From contig NZ_JBBMER010000001.1 of the NCBI RefSeq assembly GCF_040096455.1, positions 1 through 64,000 on the forward strand: a DNA stretch of 64,000 nt, read 5' to 3'. The DNA comes from Lachnospira rogosae. Lineage in GTDB: Bacteria > Bacillota > Clostridia > Lachnospirales > Lachnospiraceae. Shown here in pieces: positions 6,697 through 16,593 of this stretch (position 1 is the first letter of the stretch; every line of letters starts with the position of its first letter). The notes below the pieces were generated by a model. The model was not told the origin of the DNA and did not search any database. It saw nothing but the letters and a program-made list of their open reading frames with translations. The translations under genes were made by a program, and so were the position numbers.

Positions 6697-9561
6697 ATGG
6701 CTTCAGGCAGAAGTAAAAGTACAGGCAAGAAGACCAGCAGTACCAAAAGAAAGACGACGTCTAACAGCAAATCAGGTAAAACTTCATATTCAGGAAATAG
6801 CAATACAACTAAGAAAAGCTCTAATTCCAAAGGAAATGGCACGAAAAGCTCTAATACAAGAGGTTCTGGTTCGAGAAGTTCATCTTCAAGAAATACAGGA
6901 AGCAATTCATCGCAGATGAATAACCAGCTAAGGGATGAGATAGTTCTTTTAATAGCTTTAGCGTGTACAATTATCCTCCTGCTCAGTAATTTTAATATGG
7001 CAGGAATTGTTGGGCGTTCAATTAAATGGTTTATGTTTGGACTATTTGGAATTGCTGCTTATATAGTTCCGGTAATTATAGCTGTAAGTATTATGTTTAT
7101 GCTTGCCAATAAAGATATTATCGGAGTTATGAAGATTAAAGCAGCTATGGCATATGTATTGTCGGTTATTGCGGCAGCTTTGTGGCAGAGAGTTACTAAT
7201 GTGCCGGATATAAAAGAGCCGGTTGGTACATATTTTACATATTGTTCAGAGTATAAGACTGGAGGCGGCCTGTTTGGAGGGATATTATGTAAGATGTTAA
7301 ATCCACTGGGTATGGCAGGTTCTTTAGTTATACTTATAATTCTTGCTATTATCTGTATAATTGTTATTACAGAGAAATCATTTATCAAAGGTATCCGTAA
7401 TAGCGGAGAGAGGATAGTAAGTGAGGCAAGAAAAGATTATTCAGAATATAAGGAACATTCCAATCGTGTAAGAATGGCACAGAAAGAAGCAAGAGAAGAA
7501 GCCTCTGCTAATGCACGTATGAATAATGTTGTTAGGGGTGTTACTAATGACCTTACAATATATGATGATAACAGGAATGAAGGTTCAGATATAGATATAA
7601 CAGAGATAGAGGCCGTGGATAATGAAGATGATATGTATAGTGATGATATATATGATCCGTTGATTACACCTATGCCTCGTATAAGCAGAGAGCCAGTATG
7701 GGAGCTGCATACAGATAGTGCATCAGAAGAAAATGAAAGCGAACATCGGGACGAGATGGTTGATTTGGACGAGTCATATGACATACCTGATAAAGATGAT
7801 AATATGTCAGAAGATGTATCAGATATGACTGATATATCAGGTATGGCTAATGTATCAGGTATGGCTAATGTAACAGATATGACTGATATATCAGGTGTGG
7901 CTAATATATCAGGTATGGCTAATGTAACAGATATGACTGATATATCAGGTGTGGCTAATATATCAGGTATGGCTAATGTATCAGATATGACTAATACATC
8001 AGATACGGATAATACGTCAGATGTGTCTAATCCATCTGAGACAGAGGATATGCAGGTTAAAGAAAATACAGCTGATTCATCGGCTGAAAGTTCTAAGCAG
8101 TATAAGTTTCCGCCAGTCAGCCTGCTTAACCGCAATACTAATTCGAAAGCTTCTAATCTTGAGCGTGAGAACAGGGATACAGCAATCACATTAAAGCAGA
8201 CATTGCAGAACTTTGGTGTTAAGGTCGATATTACAGATATAAGCTGCGGACCATCAGTAACAAGATACGAATTAAAGCCTGAGCTTGGTGTTAAGGTAAG
8301 CAGGATAGTATCTTTAGCAGATGATATTAAGTTAAGCCTTGCGGCAGCAGATATAAGAATAGAAGCACCTATTCCAGGCAAATCAGCCATAGGAATAGAA
8401 GTTCCTAATAAAGAGGCAGGCAGTGTATTCTTAAGAGAGCTAATAGAAACTGATACATTTAAGAATACTTCGTCAAAGATTGCATTTGCAGCAGGTAAGG
8501 ATATAGCAGGAAAGACCATTGTTGCAGATATAGCAAGAATGCCTCACCTTCTTATTGCAGGAGCTACTGGTTCAGGTAAATCAGTATGTATTAACACAAT
8601 TATAATGAGTATTTTATATAAGGCACGCCCTGATGAAGTAAAGCTTATTATGGTTGACCCTAAGGTTGTTGAGTTAAGCATATATAATGGAATACCACAT
8701 TTGCTGCTTCCGGTTGTGACAGAGCCTAAGAAGGCGGCAGGTGCTCTTAACTGGGCAGTCAATGAGATGAATACAAGATATAAGAAGTTTGCAGGTGTTG
8801 GTGCACGTAATCTTAAGGGCTATAATGACATAGCTGCAAAGATGGAATTCAAAGAAGGAGAAATTCCTGTTGAAAAGCTGCCAGAGATAGTTATAATTAT
8901 TGATGAGCTTGCAGATCTTATGATGGTAGCACCAGGAGAGGTCGAAGATGCAATATGCAGGCTTGCACAGCTTGCAAGAGCGGCAGGTATCCATATGGTT
9001 ATAGCAACACAGCGTCCATCGGTTAATGTAATAACTGGACTTATTAAGGCAAATGTACCGTCAAGAATAGCATTTTCCGTGTCATCGGGTGTTGACTCAA
9101 GAACTATACTTGATATGAATGGTGCAGAAAAGCTGTTAGGTAAAGGCGATATGTTATACTTCCCATCTAATATACCTAAGCCAATCAGGGTTCAGGGAGC
9201 ATTTGTGTCAGATGAAGAAGTGTCAAAGGTTGTGCAGTTCCTTAAAGATAATATGTCAGGCGAGGTTAATTACGATGAGAGCATAACTGAGACTGCCATA
9301 GCTTCAAAAGCCGGTGGACAGGCAGCAGAACAGCAGGATGACAGAGATTCATTATTTGCAGATGCAGGACGTTTTGTTATTGAGAAAGAGAGAGGTTCAA
9401 TTGGAATGTTACAAAGACAGTTTAAGATTGGCTTCAACAGGGCAGGACGAATAATGGACCAGTTAGCAGATGCCGGTGTTGTAGGACCAGAGATTGGCAC
9501 TAAGCCAAGGAAGGTACTTATGACAGCAGAGGAATTTGAAGAATTTATTAAAAATATATAA
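6697..9561 (+). CDS. ftsK: DNA translocase FtsK/SpoIIIE
   Basis: This protein of about 954 residues pumps chromosomal DNA through the division or sporulation septum. ATG 6697 follows GGAGGAG and is preferred to the upstream in-frame start at 6625. Residues 1-70 are Ser/Thr/Lys/Asn-rich. About 85-230 hold the four-helix membrane domain, and about 230-470 a long acidic linker with an 18-residue tandem repeat. The motor follows with Walker A GATGSGKS (about 622-629) and Walker B IVIIIDELADLM, and the C-terminal gamma winged helix (GSIGMLQRQFKIGFNRAGRI) reads the orientation sequences. The ATPase motifs are intact. It is monocistronic by context, followed by fhs after 108 bases. Confidence 0.95.
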   Translation: MASGRSKSTGKKTSSTKRKTTSNSKSGKTSYSGNSNTTKKSSNSKGNGTKSSNTRGSGSRSSSSRNTGSNSSQMNNQLRDEIVLLIALACTIILLLSNFNMAGIVGRSIKWFMFGLFGIAAYIVPVIIAVSIMFMLANKDIIGVMKIKAAMAYVLSVIAAALWQRVTNVPDIKEPVGTYFTYCSEYKTGGGLFGGILCKMLNPLGMAGSLVILIILAIICIIVITEKSFIKGIRNSGERIVSEARKDYSEYKEHSNRVRMAQKEAREEASANARMNNVVRGVTNDLTIYDDNRNEGSDIDITEIEAVDNEDDMYSDDIYDPLITPMPRISREPVWELHTDSASEENESEHRDEMVDLDESYDIPDKDDNMSEDVSDMTDISGMANVSGMANVTDMTDISGVANISGMANVTDMTDISGVANISGMANVSDMTNTSDTDNTSDVSNPSETEDMQVKENTADSSAESSKQYKFPPVSLLNRNTNSKASNLERENRDTAITLKQTLQNFGVKVDITDISCGPSVTRYELKPELGVKVSRIVSLADDIKLSLAAADIRIEAPIPGKSAIGIEVPNKEAGSVFLRELIETDTFKNTSSKIAFAAGKDIAGKTIVADIARMPHLLIAGATGSGKSVCINTIIMSILYKARPDEVKLIMVDPKVVELSIYNGIPHLLLPVVTEPKKAAGALNWAVNEMNTRYKKFAGVGARNLKGYNDIAAKMEFKEGEIPVEKLPEIVIIIDELADLMMVAPGEVEDAICRLAQLARAAGIHMVIATQRPSVNVITGLIKANVPSRIAFSVSSGVDSRTILDMNGAEKLLGKGDMLYFPSNIPKPIRVQGAFVSDEEVSKVVQFLKDNMSGEVNYDESITETAIASKAGGQAAEQQDDRDSLFADAGRFVIEKERGSIGMLQRQFKIGFNRAGRIMDQLADAGVVGPEIGTKPRKVLMTAEEFEEFIKNI
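7822..8037 (+). repeat. 54-nt tandem repeat inside the ftsK linker
   Basis: Units start at 7822, 7876 and 7930, and a partial one at 7984, with an exact 54-nt period. The second and third differ by about one base. They encode an 18-residue unit DMTDISGVANISGMANVT. The near-identity of neighbouring units shows recent duplication, and the repeat number is likely to vary between strains. Confidence 0.9.
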
Positions 9562-9669
9562 TGAATATATGTACAAAATAGATTGTATATGATATATGTA
9601 GTAGCATAAGTATCATAGTCAGGGCATTAGTCCTGTCATTATAATTACGCTGCGGGAAAGGATGAAATT

Positions 9670-11346
9670 ATGGAAATTAAGAGCGATATTCAGATAGCAC
9701 AGGAAGCACATTTAGAGAATATTAAAGATGTTGCGGCAAAGGTTGGAGTAACAGAAGACGAACTTGAAATGTATGGAAAGTATAAGGCTAAGTTATCAGA
9801 TGAGCTTATCCACAGAGTAGAGAATAACGAAGATGGAAAGCTTGTTCTTATTACAGCTATCAATCCAACTCCGGCAGGTGAGGGAAAGACTACAATAAGT
9901 CTTGGACTTACAGAAGCACTTAACCAGAAAGGAATAAGTGCAATTGCTGCATTAAGAGAACCATCATTAGGACCTTGCTTTGGTATAAAGGGAGGAGCTG
10001 CCGGCGGCGGATACGCACAGGCTGTTCCTATGGAAGATCTTAATTTACATTTTACTGGTGATTTCCACGCGATAACATCAGCTAACAACCTTCTTGCAGC
10101 AATGCTTGATAATCATATACATCAGGGTAATGCTCTTGGAATAGATACTAAGAGAATTGTATGGAAGAGATGTATGGATATGAATGATAGAACTCTTAGG
10201 AATATCGTAATCGGACTTGGTGACAAGCCTAATGGTGTTACAAGAGAAGATCATTTTATAATTACAGTAGCCTCAGAGATTATGGCTATACTCTGTCTTG
10301 CTGAGGATATGAAAGATTTAAAGGAAAGAATTGACAAGATAATTGTTGCATATAATTATGCAGGAGATCCTGTTACAGCCAAGGATTTAAAGGCAACAGG
10401 AGCTATGGCAGCTTTATTAAAAGATGCAATAAAGCCTAATATGATTCAGACACTAGAGAATACACCTGTGCTTGTACACGGTGGACCATTTGCCAATATT
10501 GCACACGGATGTAATTCTGTAAGAGCAACAAAGCTTGCTTTAAAGCTGGCAGATATTGCTGTTACTGAGGCTGGTTTCGGTGCAGATCTTGGAGCTGAGA
10601 AGTTCTTTGATATTAAGTGCAGAAAGGCTGGACTTAAGCCTGATGCAGTTGTTATTGTAGCTACTGTTAAGGCATTAAAATATAATGGTGGAGTTCCTAA
10701 GCAGGAATTATCAAAGCCAGATATGGAAGCTTTAAAGAATGGTATAGTAAACCTTGATAAACATATTGAGAATATTCACAAGTATGGTGTACCTGTAGTT
10801 GTTACACTCAACTCATTTGTGACAGATACAGAGGAAGAATATGAATTCATAAAGAAGCACTGTGAAGAATTAGGCTGTGAATTTGCATTATCTAATGTAT
10901 GGGCAGACGGCGGAGCAGGCGGAATAGAACTTGCAGATAAGGTGCTTGCTTCATTTGATAAGAAGAGCGATTTTAAGCCTTTATATGAAGATGAACTTCC
11001 ATTAGAGGATAAGATTATGACAATAGCTAAAGAAATATATGGAGCAGATGGTGTTACATATGATTCTAAGGCTAAGAAGGAACTTGACCATATTACACAG
11101 ATGGGCTTTGGAAATCTTCCTGTATGTATGGCTAAGACACAGTATTCTTTGTCTGATGATGCATCTAAGTTAGGAAGACCAGAAGGTTTTACAATTAATA
11201 TTAGAGAAGTGTATGTTGATGCTGGTGCAGGCTTTGTTGTAGCACTTACAGGAAAAGTTCTTACTATGCCAGGACTTCCTAAAGTGCCAGCGGCAGAAGG
11301 CATTGATTATGATGAAGAGAATGAGAAGATAACAGGATTATTCTAG
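9670..11346 (+). CDS. fhs: Formate-tetrahydrofolate ligase
   Basis: This 558-residue cytoplasmic enzyme makes 10-formyl-THF from formate, THF and ATP. The length is normal for the family. The P-loop-like ITAINPTPAGEGKTTISLGL lies at about residues 59-78, and the family signature segments REPSLGPCFGIKGGAAGGGY and LVHGGPFANIAHGCNS are present. The start ATG follows GGAAAGG. It lies 25 bases upstream of murE and may head that operon. Its product feeds purine synthesis and the formylation of initiator tRNA carried out by fmt further down. Confidence 0.95.
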   Translation: MEIKSDIQIAQEAHLENIKDVAAKVGVTEDELEMYGKYKAKLSDELIHRVENNEDGKLVLITAINPTPAGEGKTTISLGLTEALNQKGISAIAALREPSLGPCFGIKGGAAGGGYAQAVPMEDLNLHFTGDFHAITSANNLLAAMLDNHIHQGNALGIDTKRIVWKRCMDMNDRTLRNIVIGLGDKPNGVTREDHFIITVASEIMAILCLAEDMKDLKERIDKIIVAYNYAGDPVTAKDLKATGAMAALLKDAIKPNMIQTLENTPVLVHGGPFANIAHGCNSVRATKLALKLADIAVTEAGFGADLGAEKFFDIKCRKAGLKPDAVVIVATVKALKYNGGVPKQELSKPDMEALKNGIVNLDKHIENIHKYGVPVVVTLNSFVTDTEEEYEFIKKHCEELGCEFALSNVWADGGAGGIELADKVLASFDKKSDFKPLYEDELPLEDKIMTIAKEIYGADGVTYDSKAKKELDHITQMGFGNLPVCMAKTQYSLSDDASKLGRPEGFTINIREVYVDAGAGFVVALTGKVLTMPGLPKVPAAEGIDYDEENEKITGLF

Positions 11347-11371
11347 GTGTCTTGAAAAGAAAGGAGCAGTT

Positions 11372-12877
11372 ATGCAGTTAAAAGATATTTTGGATATATG
11401 CAGAGCTAATGAAGTAGAACATTTTGAATATACAGTTGTTAATGGTGATATTAATACAACTGTTACAGGTATTGCTTCTGACTCAAGAAAAGTAACAGAC
11501 GGAGGTATCTTTGTCTGCATAGTTGGTTCGGTAAGCGATGGACATAAATATATAGAGCAGGTTAAGGATAAGGCGGCTGTAATAGTTGTACAGAAGGGAT
11601 CACAGTATAATACAGAGAAGATACCGGCAGCAGTTATAGAATGTGATAATACAAGACTTGCCCTTGCACTTATGTCAGCAGCATTTTACGGCAATCCTGA
11701 TAAGAAGTTGTTTACAATTGGAATTACAGGAACTAAGGGTAAGACAACTACAACTTATATGATAAAGAATGTTCTTTGTGCGTGTGGAATAAAGACAGGT
11801 CTTATCGGAACTATCGAGACAGTTATAGGAGATGAGGCTGTTCCGTCCTGTAATACAACACCTGAGTCAATACAGATTCATAAAACCTTCAGGAAAATGG
11901 TTGATGAGGGATGTAAGGCAGTAGTTATGGAGGTATCCTCACAGGGCTTAAAGCTTGACAGAACTGCAGGTATTGTATTTGACATCGGAGTATTTACTAA
12001 TCTTGAGCCTGATCATATCGGTCCTAATGAGCACGCTTCATTTGAGGAGTACCTTGAATGTAAGGCTAAGCTTTTTAAGCAGTGCAAGACAGGAATAGTC
12101 AATGCAGATGATAAGCATACAGCTGATATATTAAGAGACTCTGTATGCAGTGTTGAGAAGTATGGCATATCAGAAGATGCAGACATAAAGGCAAGTGATA
12201 TCAAGTTGTTCCATGAGAGAGGAAAGATAGGTCTTACTTATAAGTGTAGTGGTCTTGTCAATATGGATGTGGAACTTTCACTTCCGGGAATGTTCTCAGT
12301 ATATAATTCATTGTGTGCAATAGCTGTTACAAGACATTTTAATGTGGATAATGCTATTGTTGAAAATGTATTGAAAGATGTAAAGGTTAAAGGAAGAATA
12401 GAGCTTGTTCCAGTATCTGATAAGTTTACTCTTATGATTGATTATGCTCATAATGCGATGTCCTTAGAGAGTATTTTAAAGACACTTAAAGAGTACAATC
12501 CACATAGACTTGTATGCCTGTTTGGCTGTGGTGGCAACCGCTCTAAAGAGAGAAGATTTGAGATGGGTGAAGTGTCTGGAAGATTAGCAGACCTTACGAT
12601 TATAACATCTGATAATCCAAGATTTGAAGAGCCTCTTGCTATTATGGAAGATATTAAGACTGGAATTAACAGGACTACAGGTAAGCATATTGATATTGCA
12701 GACAGAAAAGAAGCTATTAAATATGCTATTGAGAATGGTGAACCTGGAGATATTATCGTGCTTGCAGGTAAGGGACACGAAGATTATCAGGAGATAAAAG
12801 GCGTTAAATATCCTATGGACGAACGTGTTCTTATATCAGAAGTTCTTGAAGAATTAAAGGAGAAAAATGTACGCTGA
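11372..12877 (+). CDS. murE: UDP-MurNAc-tripeptide synthetase, meso-DAP type
   Basis: This 501-residue Mur ligase adds the third amino acid to UDP-MurNAc-L-Ala-D-Glu. The ATP loop is GITGTKGKTTTTYM (about residues 115-128), and the central domain carries TTPESIQIH and MEVSSQGL. The substrate-selecting motif is DNPR (in TSDNPRFEEP), which in characterised MurE enzymes goes with meso-diaminopimelate and not lysine. It lies outside the dcw cluster, which starts at about 25100. The gene has an AGGAG site, and its last 11 bases overlap the priA start, so the two are probably translationally coupled. Confidence 0.94.
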   Translation: MQLKDILDICRANEVEHFEYTVVNGDINTTVTGIASDSRKVTDGGIFVCIVGSVSDGHKYIEQVKDKAAVIVVQKGSQYNTEKIPAAVIECDNTRLALALMSAAFYGNPDKKLFTIGITGTKGKTTTTYMIKNVLCACGIKTGLIGTIETVIGDEAVPSCNTTPESIQIHKTFRKMVDEGCKAVVMEVSSQGLKLDRTAGIVFDIGVFTNLEPDHIGPNEHASFEEYLECKAKLFKQCKTGIVNADDKHTADILRDSVCSVEKYGISEDADIKASDIKLFHERGKIGLTYKCSGLVNMDVELSLPGMFSVYNSLCAIAVTRHFNVDNAIVENVLKDVKVKGRIELVPVSDKFTLMIDYAHNAMSLESILKTLKEYNPHRLVCLFGCGGNRSKERRFEMGEVSGRLADLTIITSDNPRFEEPLAIMEDIKTGINRTTGKHIDIADRKEAIKYAIENGEPGDIIVLAGKGHEDYQEIKGVKYPMDERVLISEVLEELKEKNVR

Positions 12878-15095
12878 TATAATAATAGATATTTCACACG
12901 AACAGCTTGATAAGACATTCCAATATGCTGTGCCTGATGATATGGATGGTAGTGTTGATATCGGAACATCTGTAAGAGTGCCTTTTGGAAAAGGTAATAG
13001 AATTATAACAGGATATGTAATTGGTTTAACTGATAAGCCATCATATCCTGTTGATAAGATAAAGAGCATTGACAGTGTTGTTACAGGAAAAGTAAATGTC
13101 GCTAAAAGTATGATAAAGCTTGCAGCGTGGCTGAAACGGCATTATGGCTGTACTATGAATCAGGCATTAAAGACGGTTATTCCTGTTAAGGACGAGGTCG
13201 GACATAAGCAGAAAAAGTCTGTCTGCCTTTTGGTTGATACTAAAAAGGCACAAGAACTTATAAGCATATATGAGAAAAAAGCGAAAGCTAAGTACAGGCT
13301 TATGTGTGCACTTATTGATGAACCTGTTATTGATATGGAGATAGTAAAAGACAAGCTTAATATTTCGCCAGCAACAGTAAAGGCACTTGAAGCAGACGGA
13401 ATTATAAATGTCAAGGTTGAAAGTTACTATAGAAATCCTGTGTCTGATAAGCACATTTTTAATAAAAAGGTTGTGCTTAACGAGGAACAGCAAAGAGCCG
13501 TTGATACAATAGTGGAGGATTATGATAATAGAGCGTTCAATACATATCTTATACGAGGAGTAACCGGAAGCGGAAAGACAGAAGTGTATCTTGATGTTAT
13601 TGAACATACTATTAATTCCGGACGGCAGGTTATAATGCTTATACCTGAGATAGCACTTACATTTCAGACTGTTCAGAGATTTTATCACAGATTTGGGGAT
13701 AAAGTGTCTATTATTAATTCAAGAATGTCAAAAGGTGAGAGATATGACCAGTTCGTAAGAGCACTTAAAGGTGAAATAAGTATTATGATAGGTCCAAGAT
13801 CGGCATTGTTTACACAGTTTCCTAATCTTGGACTTATTGTTATAGATGAGGAACACGAGGGTGCGTATATATCAGAGCAAGTCCCAAGATATCACGCCAA
13901 AGACCTTGCAATACATATTGCAAAGGAGGCGGGAGCTTCTGTTATACTAGGCTCTGCAACACCGTCAATTGACAGCTATTACAGGGCAGAAGCAGGCGAG
14001 TATAAGCTTATAGAGCTTAATAACAGGGCAGGAGAGGCAAGCCTGCCACAGGTATATATAGCTGATATGAGACAGGAGTTAAAGACAGGTAACAGGACAA
14101 TATTTTCAAGAAAGCTGTATGAGCTTATAAGTGACAGGCTTAATAAACACGAACAGATAATGCTGTTTCTTAATAAAAGGGGAACTGCCGGATTTGTTTC
14201 GTGCAGGTCGTGCGGCTATGTTATGAAATGTCCGCATTGTGATGTATCTATGACACTTCACAGGAATGGAAAGCTTGTATGTCATTATTGTGGATACGAG
14301 ACTCCTAATGTATCGTTATGCCCTGAATGTGGTTCTAAGTATATTCTTGGCTTTAAGGCAGGAACAGAGGCTGTAGAGGATGCAGTTAATAAGATGTTTC
14401 CTGCGGCAAGGGTATTAAGAATGGATATGGATACAACCAAAGGCAAAGGCGGACACGAGAATATATTAAGTGCATTTGCGACAGAACAGGCAGATATACT
14501 TATAGGCACGCAGATGATAGTAAAGGGACACGATTTTCCAAAGGTTACTCTTGTCGGAGTCGTAGCGGCAGATATATCCTTGTATGCAAGTGATTATAAG
14601 GCTGTTGAGCGTACATTCCAGCTTATAACACAGGCGGCAGGAAGAGCTGGACGAGGAGAAAGAAAGGGTGAAGTTGTAATACAGACATATTCACCTGATA
14701 ATTATGGCTTGTTATGTGCGGCGGAGCAGAATTATAAGAGTTTTTATGAGCAGGAAATGTCTTACAGGAAGCTGCTTTCATATCCACCTGTTAATAATAT
14801 GGTAAAGATTAACATAAGCAGTATTAATGAGAAGCTGTTATCAGAGCGGGCAGGAAATATTAAAGCTTTGATACAGCAGTATATTCAGGATAACAATACT
14901 GTTAAAGATGACAAGATTATAGTACTTGGTCCATCAAATGCTTCTATATACAAGATTAAAGATATATACACGAAGCAGATATATTTAAGAAGTTCAAGCT
15001 TTAAAGCACTTGAACTAATTATGGATATGCTGGATAATAATATTAATGGCAGTTCAGATTACAAGAATATTAACATTGCATATGATGTTAATTAA
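12867..15095 (+). CDS. priA: Primosomal replication-restart helicase PriA
   Basis: This 742-residue SF2 helicase reloads the replisome at stalled forks. The N-terminal 3'-binding and winged-helix region covers about 1-200. The Walker A loop is RGVTGSGKTEVYL (about 229-241), the DEAH-type box is VIDEEHEG, and the paired zinc-binding cysteines read CRSCGYVMKCPHC, then CHYCGYETPNVSLCPEC. The helicase C-terminal motifs TQMIVKGHDFP and QAAGRAGRG follow. The length is typical. Its RBS (AAAGGAG) lies inside the end of murE. Confidence 0.95.
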   Translation: MYADIIIDISHEQLDKTFQYAVPDDMDGSVDIGTSVRVPFGKGNRIITGYVIGLTDKPSYPVDKIKSIDSVVTGKVNVAKSMIKLAAWLKRHYGCTMNQALKTVIPVKDEVGHKQKKSVCLLVDTKKAQELISIYEKKAKAKYRLMCALIDEPVIDMEIVKDKLNISPATVKALEADGIINVKVESYYRNPVSDKHIFNKKVVLNEEQQRAVDTIVEDYDNRAFNTYLIRGVTGSGKTEVYLDVIEHTINSGRQVIMLIPEIALTFQTVQRFYHRFGDKVSIINSRMSKGERYDQFVRALKGEISIMIGPRSALFTQFPNLGLIVIDEEHEGAYISEQVPRYHAKDLAIHIAKEAGASVILGSATPSIDSYYRAEAGEYKLIELNNRAGEASLPQVYIADMRQELKTGNRTIFSRKLYELISDRLNKHEQIMLFLNKRGTAGFVSCRSCGYVMKCPHCDVSMTLHRNGKLVCHYCGYETPNVSLCPECGSKYILGFKAGTEAVEDAVNKMFPAARVLRMDMDTTKGKGGHENILSAFATEQADILIGTQMIVKGHDFPKVTLVGVVAADISLYASDYKAVERTFQLITQAAGRAGRGERKGEVVIQTYSPDNYGLLCAAEQNYKSFYEQEMSYRKLLSYPPVNNMVKINISSINEKLLSERAGNIKALIQQYIQDNNTVKDDKIIVLGPSNASIYKIKDIYTKQIYLRSSSFKALELIMDMLDNNINGSSDYKNINIAYDVN

Positions 15096-15130
15096 ACATA
15101 CGCATATGTTATTTGATTATGGAGGAAGTT

Positions 15131-15601
15131 ATGGCAATCAGAAATATAAGAACATTAGGTGATGAGATATTAAGAAAAGAAGCAAAAGAAATAACTGAGA
15201 TGACACCTAGAATACAGGAACTTATTGATGATATGTTTGAAACAATGTATGAGGCTAATGGAGTTGGACTTGCAGCTCCACAGGTAGGAATAAGAAAGAG
15301 ATTAGTAGTAATTGACTGTGGTGATGATCCAATAGTGCTTATTAACCCTGTAGTTCTTGAGACAAGTGGTTCACAGACAGGACAGGAGGGCTGTCTTAGT
15401 GTTCCGGGTAAGGTTGGTATCGTGACAAGACCATCTTATGCCAAGGTTAAGGCACTTAATGAAGATATGGAAGAGATTATCGTTGAGGGTGAAGAACTTC
15501 TTGCAAGATGTCTTTTACACGAGATTGATCATCTTGACGGAGTAATGTATGTTGATAAGGCAGAAGGTCCACTTATGGAAACTGAAACGGAGGAAGATTA
15601 A
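15131..15601 (+). CDS. def: Peptide deformylase
   Basis: This 156-residue metalloenzyme removes the N-formyl group from new proteins. All three family motifs are present: GVGLAAPQVG (motif 1), EGCLSVPG with the metal-binding Cys (motif 2) and HEIDHLDG with the two metal His and the catalytic Glu (motif 3). ATG 15131 follows GGAGGAAG and gives the standard N-terminus, so the longer frame from 15113 is rejected. It is followed after two bases by fmt, the usual pair that adds and removes the formyl group. Confidence 0.96.
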   Translation: MAIRNIRTLGDEILRKEAKEITEMTPRIQELIDDMFETMYEANGVGLAAPQVGIRKRLVVIDCGDDPIVLINPVVLETSGSQTGQEGCLSVPGKVGIVTRPSYAKVKALNEDMEEIIVEGEELLARCLLHEIDHLDGVMYVDKAEGPLMETETEED

Positions 15602-15603
15602 TA

Positions 15604-16563
15604 TTGAAGGTTGTATTTATGGGAACTCCTGACTTTGCAGTTGGGACGTTAAAGGAACTTATTGATAACCAGTATGATGTAGTGGCTGTTGTGACACAGC
15701 CGGACAAGCCAAAGGGAAGAAGCAAGGAGCTTGTATTTTCACCTGTTAAGGAAGAAGCTGTTAAGAATAATATACAGGTTCTTCAGCCAGAAAGAGCAAG
15801 AGATGAAGCATTTGTTGAAGAATTAAGAAAATATAATGCTGATGTGTTTGTTGTTGTTGCATTTGGACAGCTATTGCCTAAGAGTATTATTGATATGCCA
15901 CGTCTTGGATGTATTAATGTACACGCTTCACTGCTTCCTAAGTACAGGGGTGCCTCTCCAATCCAGTGGGCAGTAATAGACGGATGTGAGTATTCCGGTG
16001 TTACGACTATGAAGATGGATGAGGGGCTTGATACAGGAGATATTCTTTTGGTAGATAAGGTTAAACTTGATAAGAAAGAGACAGGCGGAAGCCTTTTTGA
16101 CAGATTAAGCATAGTTGGTGCTAAGCTTCTTATTAAGACACTTGAAGGACTTGAGACTGGAAGCATTATACCAGAAAAGCAGAACGAAGCTGAAAGCTCA
16201 TATGTCAAAATGCTTAAAAAGTCAATGGGAGAGCTTGATTTTACTAAGAGTGCCAGACAGATTGAGTGCCTTATAAGAGGACTTAATCCTTGGCCAAGTG
16301 CATTTACACATCTTAATGGCAAAATGTTAAAAATATGGGATGCAGATGTTGTGAATGACAGTGATGATATTATAAATAACAATAATGTTTCAAAGGAATG
16401 TGAAGCTGGAACAGTATGTTATGTAGATAAGAAGACATTTATTATAAAATGCGGAAAAGATTATCTTAAGGTTAATGAACTTCAGCTTGAGGGTAAGAAG
16501 AGAATGTCAACAGATGCCTTTCTTCTTGGAAGCCACGTTGAAGAAGGGACTGCATTAGGGTAA
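15604..16563 (+). CDS. fmt: Methionyl-tRNA formyltransferase
   Basis: This 319-residue enzyme formylates initiator Met-tRNA using 10-formyl-THF. It begins with TTG at 15604, giving the standard N-terminus KVVFMGTPDFAVG, with the ribosome site GGAGGA in the last codons of def. The catalytic region HASLLPKYRGASPIQWA contains the conserved Asn-His-Asp surroundings (CINVHASLLP), and a C-terminal OB-like domain follows from about residue 205. The Asn/Asp-rich insert near residues 252-265 is probably a surface loop. Confidence 0.95.
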   Translation: MKVVFMGTPDFAVGTLKELIDNQYDVVAVVTQPDKPKGRSKELVFSPVKEEAVKNNIQVLQPERARDEAFVEELRKYNADVFVVVAFGQLLPKSIIDMPRLGCINVHASLLPKYRGASPIQWAVIDGCEYSGVTTMKMDEGLDTGDILLVDKVKLDKKETGGSLFDRLSIVGAKLLIKTLEGLETGSIIPEKQNEAESSYVKMLKKSMGELDFTKSARQIECLIRGLNPWPSAFTHLNGKMLKIWDADVVNDSDDIINNNNVSKECEAGTVCYVDKKTFIIKCGKDYLKVNELQLEGKKRMSTDAFLLGSHVEEGTALG

Positions 16564-16593
16564 TTAGTTATATTATAATGGAGAATAATCTGT

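Noticed and set aside
7437..8519. 360-codon open frame on the minus strand
   Set aside because: It is antisense to the ftsK linker and motor; the composition mirrors the repeat of the plus strand and it has no recognisable domain.
9562..9669. Tetrahydrofolate riboswitch upstream of fhs
   Set aside because: The gap is short and does not show the conserved THF riboswitch segments; only a small AGGGC/GTCCT pairing is visible.
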